64,000 bases of DNA, from NCBI GenBank assembly GCA_027605045.1, contig JAQFWX010000004.1, positions 2,924,683 through 2,988,682 on the forward strand. The letters run 5' to 3'. Shown here in pieces: positions 1-11,738 of the stretch. The notes below the pieces were generated by a model that worked only from the letters and a program-made list of their open reading frames with translations, had not been told where the DNA came from and ran no database searches. Within the stretch, counting starts at the first letter, position 1. Each line of letters opens with the position of its first letter. Both the position numbers and the translations under genes were made by a program. The DNA is from Phallus indusiatus. Taxonomy: Eukaryota; Basidiomycota; Agaricomycetes; Phallales; Phallaceae.

Positions 1-1435
1 CTTGAGCGAAGAATAACTTTACGTCCCGAGAGGATATGTTCTTGATATAATATTGATTACCTACAGATTTGTACGATAAATTGCAATTGTATTTAAAAAA
101 ATTCAGTCAAAGAAGGAAACTTACCACGCGGAACCATGAAAGAACCTCCTGTGGCGAGAACAAAACTGGTACGATGAACTTTACACTCAATAGCCCCTTC
201 TACAACGTAAAAAATCTGTGCGAAATGATCAGAAATATTAGTCTCTTTTACCCTTGTTCATTAGCGTTATATATAATCACGTAGGTATTGTCCTTCGTAG
301 GCTTGGTAGGCTTCTCAGCGCCTGGGGGAATCACTAGATGGCCTGCAGCAACGAAGTCGCCATCTCCGAAAATCTTGTGAAAAAAATAGTCGTATCCCTG
401 GGCTGGTTTAGGACTGACCATCCGAGCGGGGTATGCGACACCTGTTTAAAGCAAAGCCGATTAGGACATAATACTTGTTATGAAAAAAAAGAAGCGTGGC
501 CTACGTCGTTCAACTTCTTCTTTAGATGTCCAATCTACGATAACACCAGTTGACGGCGTCGCGTCATCCCATCCCAATTCGGGGTTTTCGACTTCTATTA
601 TACGTATTTCTTCCCGTACTCGGACAGGAGGAGGAGACGAAGGTGTGCTCTTGCTGCGGGGTTTGCGCGTGCCCCGCTTGCGTTTCTTAGCCCCTAAAGG
701 CTCTGCATCAGGTTTGGGTATCGTGATGATTTCCTTGATGACGGGAACAGCGGATCGCCCGTTTTCTCGCCGTCCCCAAACGACTCGCTCTTGACGCCAG
801 TACTCCAACGGCGGGTAATGTCGACGCTTACTGCGGCGAAGACTTGTAGCATCGTCGTCGTCTTCATTGATATAGTCTGTAATATGTCTGGCCTTCTTCG
901 GTCGCTTCTGGCGCGCTGGTTCATGCGTCTCTTGAATTTCAGCAGCCTCCGGGACAGCAGCCTCTTCATCGTCTGGGATTTGCGGATCTGGATCTAGAAA
1001 GTCTTGTGGTTCATGGAAGTCTTGGTTATCATGGGAATCTTGAGACTCAGGAGGGTCTTCAGGTTCGTCGAGATCTTGAGGTTCAGGAAAGTCTTCAGGC
1101 TCATGGAAGCCTTGGGGTTGATAGAACTCCTCGCTGTCGTCTTCATCATTGTCGTCGTCTTCTGGGAACGATGTTCTTGTTCTTGCTTTAAAAGCTGGTC
1201 TTGGCCTATGTCCATTTGTGTATGCTTGTTGCATCATCTGATCGAAATGCTCGAAACCTCCGGAATCTCGAGACACTGTCTTGATATGCCGACCCGTCTT
1301 CCTGCAGCAAATATAAGGTTCAATATAGGTTGCATTGCAAGTTGATATATTACAGGCTTACTTCCCATGCTCCAAATCATCTCCACGGAAAGGAAGATGA
1401 CCTCTCGGTGAGCCTCTCTTGACTGAGAACTTCAT
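1..1435 (-). CDS. MIF2: CENP-C/Mif2 inner-kinetochore protein, C-terminus cut by window edge
   Basis: Centromere protein that links CENP-A nucleosomes to the outer kinetochore. Exons read on the minus strand are 1435-1362, 1301-505, 441-281, 215-125 and 60-1, with phases that agree at every junction. The N-terminus carries the Mif2 signature FRGDDLEHGKKTG across the first intron. A long acidic, proline-rich linker follows. The CENP-C motif RRSKRRHYPPLEYW lies near 810-850. The last exons encode the Mif2 cupin fold (FGDGDFVAAG, IPPGAEKPTKP, YVVEGAIE, NQYYIKN), which mediates dimerisation. The ATG at 1435 is preferred to the GTG at 1276 because it restores the conserved N-terminus through a 60-nt intron. 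The C-terminal end lies outside the window. Family assignment is firm; the linker itself is poorly conserved. Confidence 0.93.
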
Positions 1436-2654
1436 TGCTTCGAGGCAAAATGCGAGCGTCACGTGTAGTCACACACGTCGGTCCAATGATGACCAACAAT
1501 GTCCGACACTGAACGCGTCCACCGCCGAGGTTGATTTACTGTAAGTAGTGTCAAGGATATCGCACGAAAAAAAATATGTAGCACGAGTACTATACACCAG
1601 GTTTACTCCATTTCAGCCACTCTCAAGCACCATACTTCCTACCTTGTCATTTCAATATACCACGGAGCGCGACAAGCACTAACATTGTCAACGCTGAGAA
1701 ACGATAAGACACAAAGGCGGGGTTATATGGATTTTACCGACCAAAATTCATGCTACAGTCTCGCGGACCGACAAGCCTGATACCCATCGCGCTCAAGTTA
1801 TTCTCTCCGCAATTCCAGATACTCCATAGTAACGGGCGTTGACGAGGAAGTTGCGCTTATGGATAAACATTGAGATGTTATTATAACTGCTCAGCTGTTC
1901 CAGCTCGCCGATCTTTACTGTATACCGCTTTTATTCTTACATAGGGGCAATCTATGAATATCGACAAGATATCAGAGAATGGTCCACACGCACCCCTTCG
2001 CCTCGCAGTTGAGTCGAAGACATGACATGGATACGAGTACAACCTTGGATTTACTCTCCAGATCATATCGTGATAATGTTTCACTGATCTGTCAAGATGG
2101 TATCTTTCCTCTAAAGGTCGATCCACAAGGTGAAAGCACGATTACGCAGGTGAATGCGCATAGGCCACATCTTTATTATTGGGTGTCGTATCAGCTGAGA
2201 AGCCAAATATGTACTTTTGATAATAGACTAGCGGCTGAATCATGATTCATTACAAAATCTATTCATTCCGATGTCCCTAGCACTGTTCTGCAAATGCAGC
2301 GGGCTCTTCTATCGAAAACAGGAAATTTGAACCAGGAATAAAACGGAGCTTTCTCCGAGTCACCGGAACTGGAGGGCGTGTTGAACCAGGAATTTTGAAA
2401 TATTTTGGGTTGGGTCTGGGCCCAAGTTTATAGGAATTCAATATTCAAATAGCAAGTGTCAAGAATTAAGTAAATTACTTTGAGATTCTAGATAATAGCT
2501 GAGATGTTCTTGACTATGGTTGTGGAATATTACTGAGGCTAGCAGGTTATCAATATTGACTACATAGTTGTCGAATAACACATTATTACATATTGAATAG
2601 CTATGAACGCTCAGGGATTGTAAAGTGAATGAAAAAAAAACACTTAGAGACGAA
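1436..2654. other. Gene-free stretch
   Basis: This holds the presumed CENP-C promoter next to 1436 and then sequence with only short, low-quality reading frames. No family motif, repeat or RNA gene was recognised. Confidence 0.5.
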
Positions 2655-2969
2655 CTACTCGACGGTAAATCCTTGTAGTCGGTCCGCCAACATGAGCTCC
2701 GGTTGTTCTTGACCGCAGGGAGCCTCCCTAAGCTCTCCCATAATATCGGAACCGGGAGGATAATCGTGCTCGAATATTGGTTCTCCCGCACCTCCCATGT
2801 TCGCAAAGACGCACCGTCGATAGTGCCAACGCAGAAGCTCATCGAACACATGGCGAGGATCATCAGGATCCCGGGCCCCGGCAAACAGGATCCCATCCAG
2901 CCTCCAAGTGTTATGTTGAAAAACAATAATTTTGTAATTGTCCTTTAAACAAATGAATATAATGCTCAT
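2655..2969 (-). CDS. Hypothetical protein, probably a fragment
   Basis: An open frame of about 104 codons ends at a stop at 2655. Its second half looks like real protein: a WRLDGILFAGARDPDDP stretch, a LLRWHYRR segment, and GAGEPIFEHDYPPGSDIMGE with several turn-forming residues. It resembles the C-terminal part of lineage-specific mushroom proteins I have seen without known function, but I cannot name a family. The first 15 or so codons are low complexity and probably intronic; an acceptor just before HNTW is possible. No upstream exons were found, so this may be a gene relic. Neighbours give no functional clue. Confidence 0.35.
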   Translation of the reverse strand: MSIIFICLKDNYKIIVFQHNTWRLDGILFAGARDPDDPRHVFDELLRWHYRRCVFANMGGAGEPIFEHDYPPGSDIMGELREAPCGQEQPELMLADRLQGFTVE

Positions 2970-3995
2970 GCATCAACAAGAGGAAGAAAGCTTGCATCAG
3001 GATTGACCGACATTGTGTAATTGTCCTAACTTGAGTGCAAACTCGTTTGCATTAAGCTGTTCTGAGCCGAGTTAATTTTTGACTCCCCTGGAATAGTGTG
3101 CGTAATCCATTGTTCAAAGTTATTTCTCTCCCACACATTTTCCTAACCTAAAGGGAGAATGTGGGCGACCTGGAAGCCATACCATGCGTATCCTCATTGA
3201 CAAGGCCTGCAAACACGCATCGACCGCCATCACGATTACAAACAGCATCTCTGAACTTAGAATCTCTTGCGCTGTTGCTGAAAGTGAGTGTTCTTTTAAT
3301 CCAAGTTTCATTATTAATATTTATGCCCTCTAAATAAAGTCATTTATCAATGTGTCACCGGGGTATAAGTGGCTCACCGTCACAATAAATATCATACTCT
3401 CTGTTGAGACTCGGTCATTAAGTGGAGCTAAATGAAAGAGCGTGTCCTCAGTATGATGAAAGTACTGTTATGTATTCAGCCAACCTAATGAAAGAGCGTG
3501 CTATGAAAACATGAGAAAAGAATGAAGAGAATGATAATATCTGGTACTTACTCCTCGGTATGGTGGGGGTGCTGAGGAGAGGTTAATTCTGCTGAAAGAC
3601 AGGTTTATATACGAAGTGGCGGAGAATATGGACATAACCGGATTACTTAATAAGCATAAATCTCTCTACAGTCTCCAAGCTGCCATGGCTCGTCGGATCT
3701 AGTAACTATGTATGTGTTGACCTTGCCGCCTTTCCACACGGTAGGCGACTTTAGTGACAGTTAATATATCTCTAGCATATCTGGTCTTTCCCCGTAAGTA
3801 CTTGATACTTAAGCTTAAAGCTTAAGTTGTCAAATTCCTCACCCAAGGTTTGTCTGGTCCGATAACAACTATTACATAGTAAACATCATACAAGTACGAA
3901 CACGTTCGCTTTATGTCGCGATCGTGATGTATTTTATTGATTATGAGTGTGTTATAAACATCTCCCTTGCTTGAACACATGTCCAATCGCCTCAA
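2970..3995. other. Gene-free, A+T-rich stretch
   Basis: No convincing coding exon, repeat or structural RNA was found. A short minus-strand frame at 3120-3311 has no recognisable content. The right part is the 3' flank of the mitochondrial RNA polymerase gene. Confidence 0.45.
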
Positions 3996-6900
3996 TTAAG
4001 AAAAGAAATATAAACTATCTTTTACTGTACGGACTTCAAAGTCGCCTTTTTGGGGGAGTGGTGGGAATAAATCAACGAGATTAACAAACCGTTCACGACC
4101 GGTAACTGATGTACCGATGGTAGACTGGGGCAAGTTTGAGTTTGAAGTAATGGGATCATCAATTTCCTCGTCCTGCTCCATAACAGTCTCGTCTGATGGT
4201 GTCCGTTTCGACTTTTTCTCGGCAGCGATTTGGCTGAGAGCCTCTTCTTCCACGTTTTTAGGCAACACTATGTCGCAACCTGCTTCACGAAGGTTTTGAA
4301 GAAGAGCACCTTGAAATAGGGCTTTCACAGGAAGTTTGTGGTTGGCATATCGAACACGGAACTATTTTTGAAAGCATTAATGCCTATAGAAACCACCAAT
4401 AGCAAGAAACTAGCCTCATTCTCAACACGTTGTAGCACGTCACTGGAGTGCAAGTCAACAAAGGTGCTCCGGATGAATCTTGACATTTGGTCTATACTCG
4501 ATGCATGTGTCCAATAGGAATCGTGAACAGCGGCAAACGTGATATCTGCGGACTAGAAACGGGATGTTTAGTTATCCGTCTAAATAGGCTGAAGAGACTT
4601 ACACGACACTCCAGAGCGGTCAGCATCATATGAGTGGCATCCAGACTATGGACGAAATTAGGCGGGAAGGCAGACGCTTGTTTGGTTGCATTTACTAGCA
4701 TATCATAAGTGATGTAGAAAGCACCTGGCAGATACAAAATGTAATACCTTCAGAGGGCGCATTTGGATCAGATATATACACCGACTGAATATTAGTCATA
4801 ATCTATATTCATCGTATTCATCAGGGCAAAAGGCGAGACTACCACAGTTAAAGCCCGTACCTGCCGCCTTCGAACTTTGCGGTAAGGTTGAACAATCGGA
4901 AGACCCAGTGCTGTGGTCCAGATAACACTAGTCATCTGCTCTTTGCCTAGCCGGTTTGCCGCCAACTTTTTGGAGATACGACCACGACCAGGCTTCCGTT
5001 GCGCGAAGGTATTCGCTTCTTCCATCCGTTCAGCTGGCACAGACTTAGCAATAAGCCTAGCACAAATTGTGAGCCACGTCTGGATCGCCTTAGCACCAAT
5101 GAATAAATCTCCGATAGCGGCAAGGGTCTCCATCAAAGTTAGACCTGTGTGGCAAAAAGTGTTATGCATGGACCTACCTTCTTGGCAACATAAGCTGAGA
5201 TTTTATAACGATGATCGGTCTGTATATCCGGCTTCTCTCGTAATTGTCTCTCAATCTGTTCGCGAGCACCGACGTAGGTTACGCCATATACAGTTGTCAT
5301 GACCTAGAGCCACATTGAAGACGAAGACTGGGCATACAAAAGAAACTACCTCACTGTCTGCTTGACGACTTTACGGGTAATCTTGCCTTGAACCAGCTTA
5401 GCTTCTTCAACGCCCTTGGCCACATCTTTGTCGATGGTGTCGTCCAGCATATTGGCAACATAAGTGTAGACATCGGACGGACGATCTGTGACGTCCAAAT
5501 TGACTTGAGCGGCACCTTGACGATCGCCTCCCAATGCCGCATAGTGCTGTAATCCATTGCATGTCCCATCCTGGTGAACTGGGAGCGTCGATTTAAATTG
5601 GTATGGATCGGGAGATTCTAGCGCAGCACGTAGCTCCATGCAGACAGCGAGACATTGCCAAGGATCATCAGCCTGCATCCACCATCGCCGACCCTGTACA
5701 GGTGATCAAACACAATCCTGAAGGATGAAAGCACTAAGCTTACTGTTAAAGGGTTCTCAGCTGAATCGTAAACGTCGCTCAAATTATCCATCGTGAACTG
5801 TGCCCGTTCCGAGAAACTTGCCTTGTCGAAACCATACAAGTTCGACAAATGAATTTTCAACCACCGTAAACCTGATTCACCCAAGGGTTTAGATTCAGCG
5901 AATTTGAGTAAACCGCGACTCAAGTCATCGCCCATATGATTGAAGTGAGGGGGGACAGGATATGCTCGTCCACGGAAATCCATGTTATGGGCAAAATAAA
6001 AAGTCTCATTCAGGAACTAGTGTGATAATTAGCCTTGAAATCTAATAGAAAGATAAAGCATACATACCACTTGAGCTATTTCCAGTTTGTAATTAATGCT
6101 ACATCGGTTGGAGTGACAATTAGCCCTTTCATTTACCCAATCTTTCATCCTCGCAAGATGGGTAGCCTTCGCACGCGGGTTTGTGTCATAGTCTGGAGGG
6201 GGGATCGGTTCGGGTTCATCATAAATCGCAGGTGGGATTTTGATAAAGCGCTCTCCCGAATTCCATACTTCCAGAACTACGTCGAATACTTGTTTGTTGA
6301 TCTTCCAAGGCGTAGAAGACAGGACATCAAGACCTGCGTATACCAACTCAAGCTTGCCTTCTTTCGAGGCTTCTTGCAAATAAACGGACTGTTCTAATGA
6401 ATCCTTGTATCGCATGACGCTTGCTAGTAGACTAAAATTTGAGCAAAACCCTCGATAAGACACAAAATATGACCGACTTTTACTGATTAAGTATCCACCA
6501 TCCTCGACGTCTAGCCACGCTTTAGGTTTTATGAGCATAGGTAGTTGCCGAGGATGAATAGTCTCAATCACACTGTCCCGCGATAAACGATTTGCAACGA
6601 CTGGATTTAGCTTAATCACTCCCAGTTTATGGCCCCTGATATACTCGTACGCATGGAAAAACGCTGGGTGCTCTTCCGAGCTATTGAAGGGTGTGTTTGA
6701 ATTAGACAATGCAAACCAGTAGTCAGGTGAATGAAACGTACTGAAGTTGACCGGTCTTTTTATCGGTAGCATGCCGTTGGACAACTGCAACATCCATCAG
6801 GCAGTCCACTAAGAAACTACCGACTTTGAGGCGGACTTGATATGACCACGAGGCACGAAGGGATTCGGCTGAATCTATCTCTTGTCGACTAGCTATTCTC

Positions 6901-8694
6901 CGGGCATGCAGAATATCGTAGCTAGCAGCAGAGAAATAAGATTGTGCTTGCTGAGAAGCTCCGGGTACATATGTCGGCAGGGGCAATCCGTATTTACGAG
7001 ATGTCTCTGCTTTGTATTCGTCTTCTACAGCACGGCCAACTGAAAGTAAGGCTCGTGTCAGCTTCATTCCGTCTTCTATACCTCCACTTCCCTGTAGATT
7101 CATTAATTCGAGAATAACGATAAGGGATAGTTTGTCCGGGGGAAGAAGTGATAAGAATGATCCCAGCTTTATGGCATTGGTGGGCGAATTCGGAGAATCA
7201 GACCCTACAAACAAAATCAACACAAAAGAAGTAAGCTGAGACAAAGCGCAAGTGCTCACGACTTTGCGTCTCCTCTTGTACGAGAACCCGAATGTCGTCC
7301 TGAAGACGTACAGTGAGCTTCTGGTGCCAATCCCACATCATAGCACGCAGTGATCGACCGCTCAAGCTGGAAGACTTGTTTTGCAGCTTTTCAAGCGTCT
7401 CGTGCTCATGCTTGAGGCGGTCAACAGCCACGTCATAGACAGATTGTTCGAGCAGTTGTTGTCGTGCCCAGAGATCCTCGCCTAGGGTGCGATTGGCTGC
7501 TGTAACCCTATTCAGCGTGGTACGCAACCGACGAAGGTTGTATGGGACTTCATAGACTTGCTCTTTGGCATCCCCTTGTGGTTCCATTTCCATGAAAGAG
7601 CCATCTTCGGACAACCGGACTTCGGTTTCGACTTCCCCTCGAGGCTAGATGCATGCATTCACGATAGCTCTGAGAAGGGCAAAAACAAGGACTTACTCGA
7701 AGTCGCAAAACAGGACGAACTCTGGGTGATGTATCAATACGCTCGAGTTGAATGGCCTCGACATCGTCAGCTGCTTTTGTGAATTCGTGCACCAGCTGTG
7801 GATGTCCACTTGCAGCCAAACCGCGGGATATCAACCTAATCAACTCATTCTGTTCTTGTTCATCTTGAGCAACTAAAAAACAAAACGGTAACAATGATTC
7901 CAATGGTATATCTCGCGCCAGAATTAGTTGAACAAGTTCCTCGGGAGAACGAGTCTGAATGTCTGCTGTTTGGGAGTGATGACTTATAGTTGTAATTAGA
8001 GCAGAGTCTAAGATAATGGAAACTAACGAGATACTCACCGATGCCATGTTAACGCCATGATAACATATGTCTCTGCGTTAGGAATTACCCGTTCCTCATT
8101 ATTCTCCATTTTAGTGAATAGAACCCATGCTTCCCTTAACCATTCCTCTCGGTGCTGTTCATGACGGGAAGCCATTTCGGTATATGCCAGAAGAAATTTA
8201 TTATACGTCTGCGTGTTAAGAAGGTATTTAAACTTTTTGTTCCGTTTTCTTGTAGATTCGAATATATCTCGTGCACGCGGGACATCGTAACAGTCGTTCA
8301 AACATGTGTCCATGATCGCGATCAAGTCCTGCGACCGAGTATCTGGGAAAAAGTAGTCATGGAGGGGAGTTGAGGAGGTAACATCATCCGGTAAAGGGAT
8401 GGGAATAATAGTCAATGGCTCTTGAGCCCGTCGACGAAGGAAGGAAGTCAAAGTGCCATCGGCAGGTGAAAGGATCTGTTTCTGAACGAAATTTTGGCGT
8501 TGACTTGGAGGAAGAGATTTTTTGAGCACAGTAACCGGAGCCTCTGCCCTTTTGGAGATAGAAGAATATCTTCGACAAAGGTTTGGTTGTATCCATTCGT
8601 GATTCGTACGGTTGGAAGACTTTCTTAATTTTGAAGAGGATGGGGAGGATAAAGGCGAAGAACGAGCTCCATGTCTGTAGCCTGACGTGAGCAT
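3996..8694 (-). CDS. RPO41: Mitochondrial DNA-directed RNA polymerase (T7-like)
   Basis: Single-subunit polymerase that transcribes the mitochondrial genome and makes replication primers. Fourteen exons: 8694-8039, 7982-7697, 7644-7260, 7204-6742, 6680-6484, 6423-6068, 6016-5744, 5693-5355, 5303-5178, 5127-4861, 4802-4748, 4694-4603, 4552-4415, 4361-3996. They sum to 3999 nt (1332 aa). The first exon starts with a basic, serine-rich presequence typical of mitochondrial import, then PPR-like helical segments. The catalytic part is complete: motif [19 protein letters not shown], the lysine helix [14 protein letters not shown], and motif C VHDSYWTH. The protein ends in LYFFS, as fungal homologues do. 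The intron at 4414-4362 appears to start with GC. Introns are 50-61 nt. Nothing suggests inactivation. Confidence 0.95.
4362..4414 (-). other. Putative GC-AG intron in RPO41
   Basis: The reading frame runs VENE to FRVRYANHK only if the intron begins GCTAGT after an exonic AG and ends at AATAG. No GT donor nearby keeps both phase and the conserved residues. Confidence 0.6.
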
Positions 8695-8893
8695 TTTTTG
8701 TAGAGAGAAAGACTAATCTCCAAATCTAGTGAAAGACTAGAGATTATTCTTTATTTTTGCGGGCGGTTTCGTGCAACTTTTGAAATTTGAATTCGATGGG
8801 GAAGTTTTGGTATTACATAAGCCGGAAGCTTGTTCGGCGTTCCGGCTGAGTGACGAGTTGGTAGCGAGTCGAGGTTTAATTTCAACAGCAAAA

Positions 8894-9929
8894 CTATTTC
8901 GCTAAAGTACTACTAGTCACAATCTGCTTTTCTACTTTCGGGCGCAAAGGGATATGATCATCGTCTTGGAGAGGCTGCCAAGTAGTAATGGAGCTCCCGA
9001 AGAGCAAATAAATCATCAAGGTGAAAAGACCGCAGAACACTGAACCTCTGATTATCGTGGCAACCAATTCGGCTGTCAGCAAGGCATCCAATGTCAACGA
9101 ACGACTTCCACAAATTACTAGGATCATTGAGAGGATTGCTTCCAGTAAGAGCATGGGCATCGCTATGATCGACATACGGTTGAGAATCTGAAAGAAGTAA
9201 ATACTTGCAAGTAATAAAGGAAGTTAAGCGCAACCTTATCCTCCCCGTATTTACGTCTCAAAACCCAACAGACAGGACATATCAATGCTGCAAAGAATAC
9301 ACGCAGTGCCACTTCCGTGTATAAGAAGGCATTGGTGATAAAGATATCCTTATTATATGTGCGTATCGAGAATTGGCGACCCGATTGTGATGCACTCTGA
9401 TCCATGGCGACTGCTGCAGTTCCAAAAGTACCGATGGCTATCAAGATCAGGCAGAAGCAGGCGGAAACGATTAACACAGTGCAATCGTTTATGACTGGAT
9501 AGACTCGTGCCACTTTATGAGCTAGACAACGACTTTGAACTATCAAGACAATTGGAAGGAAGATAGCGGGATGTAGCCAGTAATAAATGTAATCCTGAGC
9601 TAAAGTCCCGAAATCAGATCAAGCGATGGACGGGAACATAACAACAATTTGAACTTACTCAACTCCAAATTTTGAATGATATCTACGGTAAACAACGGAG
9701 TGTTGAGCATGTTCTGAGCAACGATGTCTATAATCGTGATGATGTAGTACACGAAGAGTACCACGATAGGAATTATGACAAAAATCGTCTCCCAACGGCA
9801 TTTTGCGCTTCTGTTTCGACACGATAGGGGGAGCACTACTATAAGCTGGACGAATACGATGATGGACCAGAGGCTAGTCACCGCTAGAATACCAATTGTC
9901 AATGGAGGGGGAACAAACTTGACGTCCAT
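8894..9929 (-). CDS. Seven-helix membrane protein of unknown function
   Basis: Three exons, 9929-9659, 9599-9235 and 9187-8894, sum to 930 nt (309 aa). Seven hydrophobic segments can be drawn: two in exon 1 (TIGILAVTSLWSIIVFVQ; FVIIPIVVLFVYYIITIID), three in exon 2 (YWLHPAIFLPIVLIV; VLIVSACFCLILIAIG; LRVFFAALICPVCWVL) and two in exon 3. The C-terminal tail is charged (WQPLQDDDHIPLRPKVEK). The number of helices and short loops recall GPCR-like or lineage-specific mushroom membrane proteins, but no diagnostic motif was found and no family is claimed. The start at 9929 is the first in-frame ATG that gives a complete seven-helix protein. An extra hydrophobic frame lies upstream (see 9930-10234), so an additional 5' exon cannot be excluded. 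Confidence 0.7.
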
Positions 9930-10234
9930 TTCGGTGAAAAAAAGGGCGAAGACTCGACTTCAAGTGAGCATCCTTCGGATATAAAACATACATTGAATGC
10001 ACATGGTCGACATTGCACTTTATCTAATGTGGTCATGTTTGAACTCTCGGATTAATACCGGCCCCCGAATGTCTGATAGTTGTTATATTCATGATTCTAT
10101 TTCCAAAAAACCGCTGACCTACAGCCAATGAGTATAGTCAGCGTGGCGAAGAGCGCCGCGGTGTACAAATTACATGCATACAGCTAGAAACAAACACATA
10201 TAGTCATGATCACATTGTCTATAATTAGCTTCGT
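9930..10234 (-). other. Intergenic stretch with a possible extra 5' exon
   Basis: On the minus strand, about 10185-10125 encodes a hydrophobic stretch (LYACNLYTAALFATLTILIG) bounded by a plausible acceptor and a GTAGGT donor. I found no in-frame ATG before it and no stop-free splice into the 7-TM gene. Confidence 0.3.
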
Positions 10235-11652
10235 CTATACTTCGACGAAGGCTCTATAAAATGTCATATCTCCTTCAAATGATACTGGCGTCTTAGCGGC
10301 AATGAATATAACACTTCCCTCACTTAAAGCTAAACTCGTCTCAGTCGTGTCAGTCCACATGATTAGACCGCTACCAGATGTGACGATCACCAGGCTTGGA
10401 CCATCAATTTCTTCATGACTTTCTTTCTCTCCGACCGTGATGGCTGCATAACATACAGAAAATTCAGGGACGGGAGGGTTATAAATCTTGGTACATCGAG
10501 ATGTCGAGAATGACGCAACAGAAGGTTGGACAAGATGAATGGACGGGTCTCCGGCTTTGTACGTCAGTGAGGAGATGAGATTGGGAACATCTCGCAATTT
10601 CGGCGTGAGACCGGCTCGCAACACGTTATCTGAAGTAGCCATCGTTTCGACGATGTCTATAAAGCATGAAATCGGTTGAAAATGAAACGAAAACAGTCGG
10701 GCAACTTGCCTCCGGAGATGTACGCATGCGGCTCTCCAGCCCCCAAGAATATTGCTTCACCAGGTTTTAGATTGATAATATTGAGCAAATACACACAAAA
10801 AACGCCGATATCGTTTGGAAATTGGCGGTCCAGCTCTATGACTAACTCGATCACGTCCTTTTCGTCTGCAGTGAAACCACCTGTCGAATATCTCCCAACT
10901 AGTTGTCTTAATTGAATCTTTACTTCTTCTTCTGAAGCCGTCATCACAGCAGAAAAAACGTCTCTGAGCAAGGATTTTTGTTCTGGATCTGTAGCGGGCA
11001 GCGAAGAGTTGACTATAAACCTGTCCCGCAGTGAAGAGGGTACAAAAGCCGCCAGTTCCGGGGTTTGATTGAGAAAAACAGCAATTTGAGAGAGTGGGCG
11101 AAATCCACACATGGCAACAAAAGGAGTTATAGCAATAGCCATCTCAGGCTTATGGTTAGGATCTAAAAAACCAAATTGGAGATGATTCTGTCACTGAATG
11201 TGCTCGTACCTTTGTAAAGATCTGGTCGTTTTGAATGTAGTTGGGCGGCCAATTGTTTATCCGGGTGGGCTTGAATGCTTAAAGCCTTTCGAATGGCAAG
11301 TATCTTAAATAGATATGGAAGATCTCCTTGAACGCAATCAGGAAAGGTACTAGAAATCTTCTCTCCTAATAAATGCGGATTCTCTTTAAGGTGATCGGAC
11401 AATGTTTGGTCATTCAAAAGTCGGGAAGGAAGTGTGGGATGAGTACCCATCCAAAGCTTGAAGACACAAAGAAGAAATCTCCCCGGAGAATTCAGTGTTT
11501 TGCGAACTCACTTCAGCATATGGTTTGGTTTCTTCCAAGTGAAAGTCTGGGATCCCTGCACTTGCATATTGTGCGACTTTAGATTCACTGCCCAACTTTC
11601 CCCAGTCGTATGATTGTGTTCCCCCCAGAATTAGAAATACGGCATCCGACAT
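10235..11652 (-). CDS. PMI40: Mannose-6-phosphate isomerase, type I
   Basis: Zinc enzyme that interconverts fructose-6-phosphate and mannose-6-phosphate, feeding GDP-mannose synthesis for glycosylation and the cell wall. Exons 11652-11512, 11456-11210, 11162-10710 and 10656-10235 give 1263 nt (420 aa). Visible family marks are the N-terminal QSYDWGKLG, the QAHPDKQLA zinc and active-site segment, HKPEMAIA with a zinc-binding Glu, and FLGAGEPHAYISGD. The last intron (10709-10657) starts with GCAAGT after AG and is a good GC-AG candidate, because it joins YISG directly to DIVETMA as in homologues. The product would supply the mannose donor used by the protein O-mannosyltransferase at 18,789-22,125. 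It is transcribed divergently from CCT2 across 86 bp. Confidence 0.95.
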
Positions 11653-11738
11653 TTAGGATTTAGTAAATGATGTAGTCGAAGAGTGGAGATGGTCGGTAAA
11701 CAGCAGCAGTTACGTAATCACCTTTGCTGTCGCTCATC
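11653..11738. promoter_or_regulatory. Shared divergent promoter, PMI40/CCT2
   Basis: Only 86 bp separate the two start codons. It contains TTACGTAATCA, a palindromic CRE/Yap-like core. Regulatory function is inferred from position only. Confidence 0.45.

Noticed and set aside
480..1345. Long plus-strand ORFs opposite CENP-C
   Set aside because: They are shadows of the acidic, repetitive CENP-C linker on the other strand and contain no family motif.
1881..2245. Overlapping 80-codon ORFs upstream of CENP-C
   Set aside because: They occur on both strands, with no splice-compatible partners and no recognisable motif.
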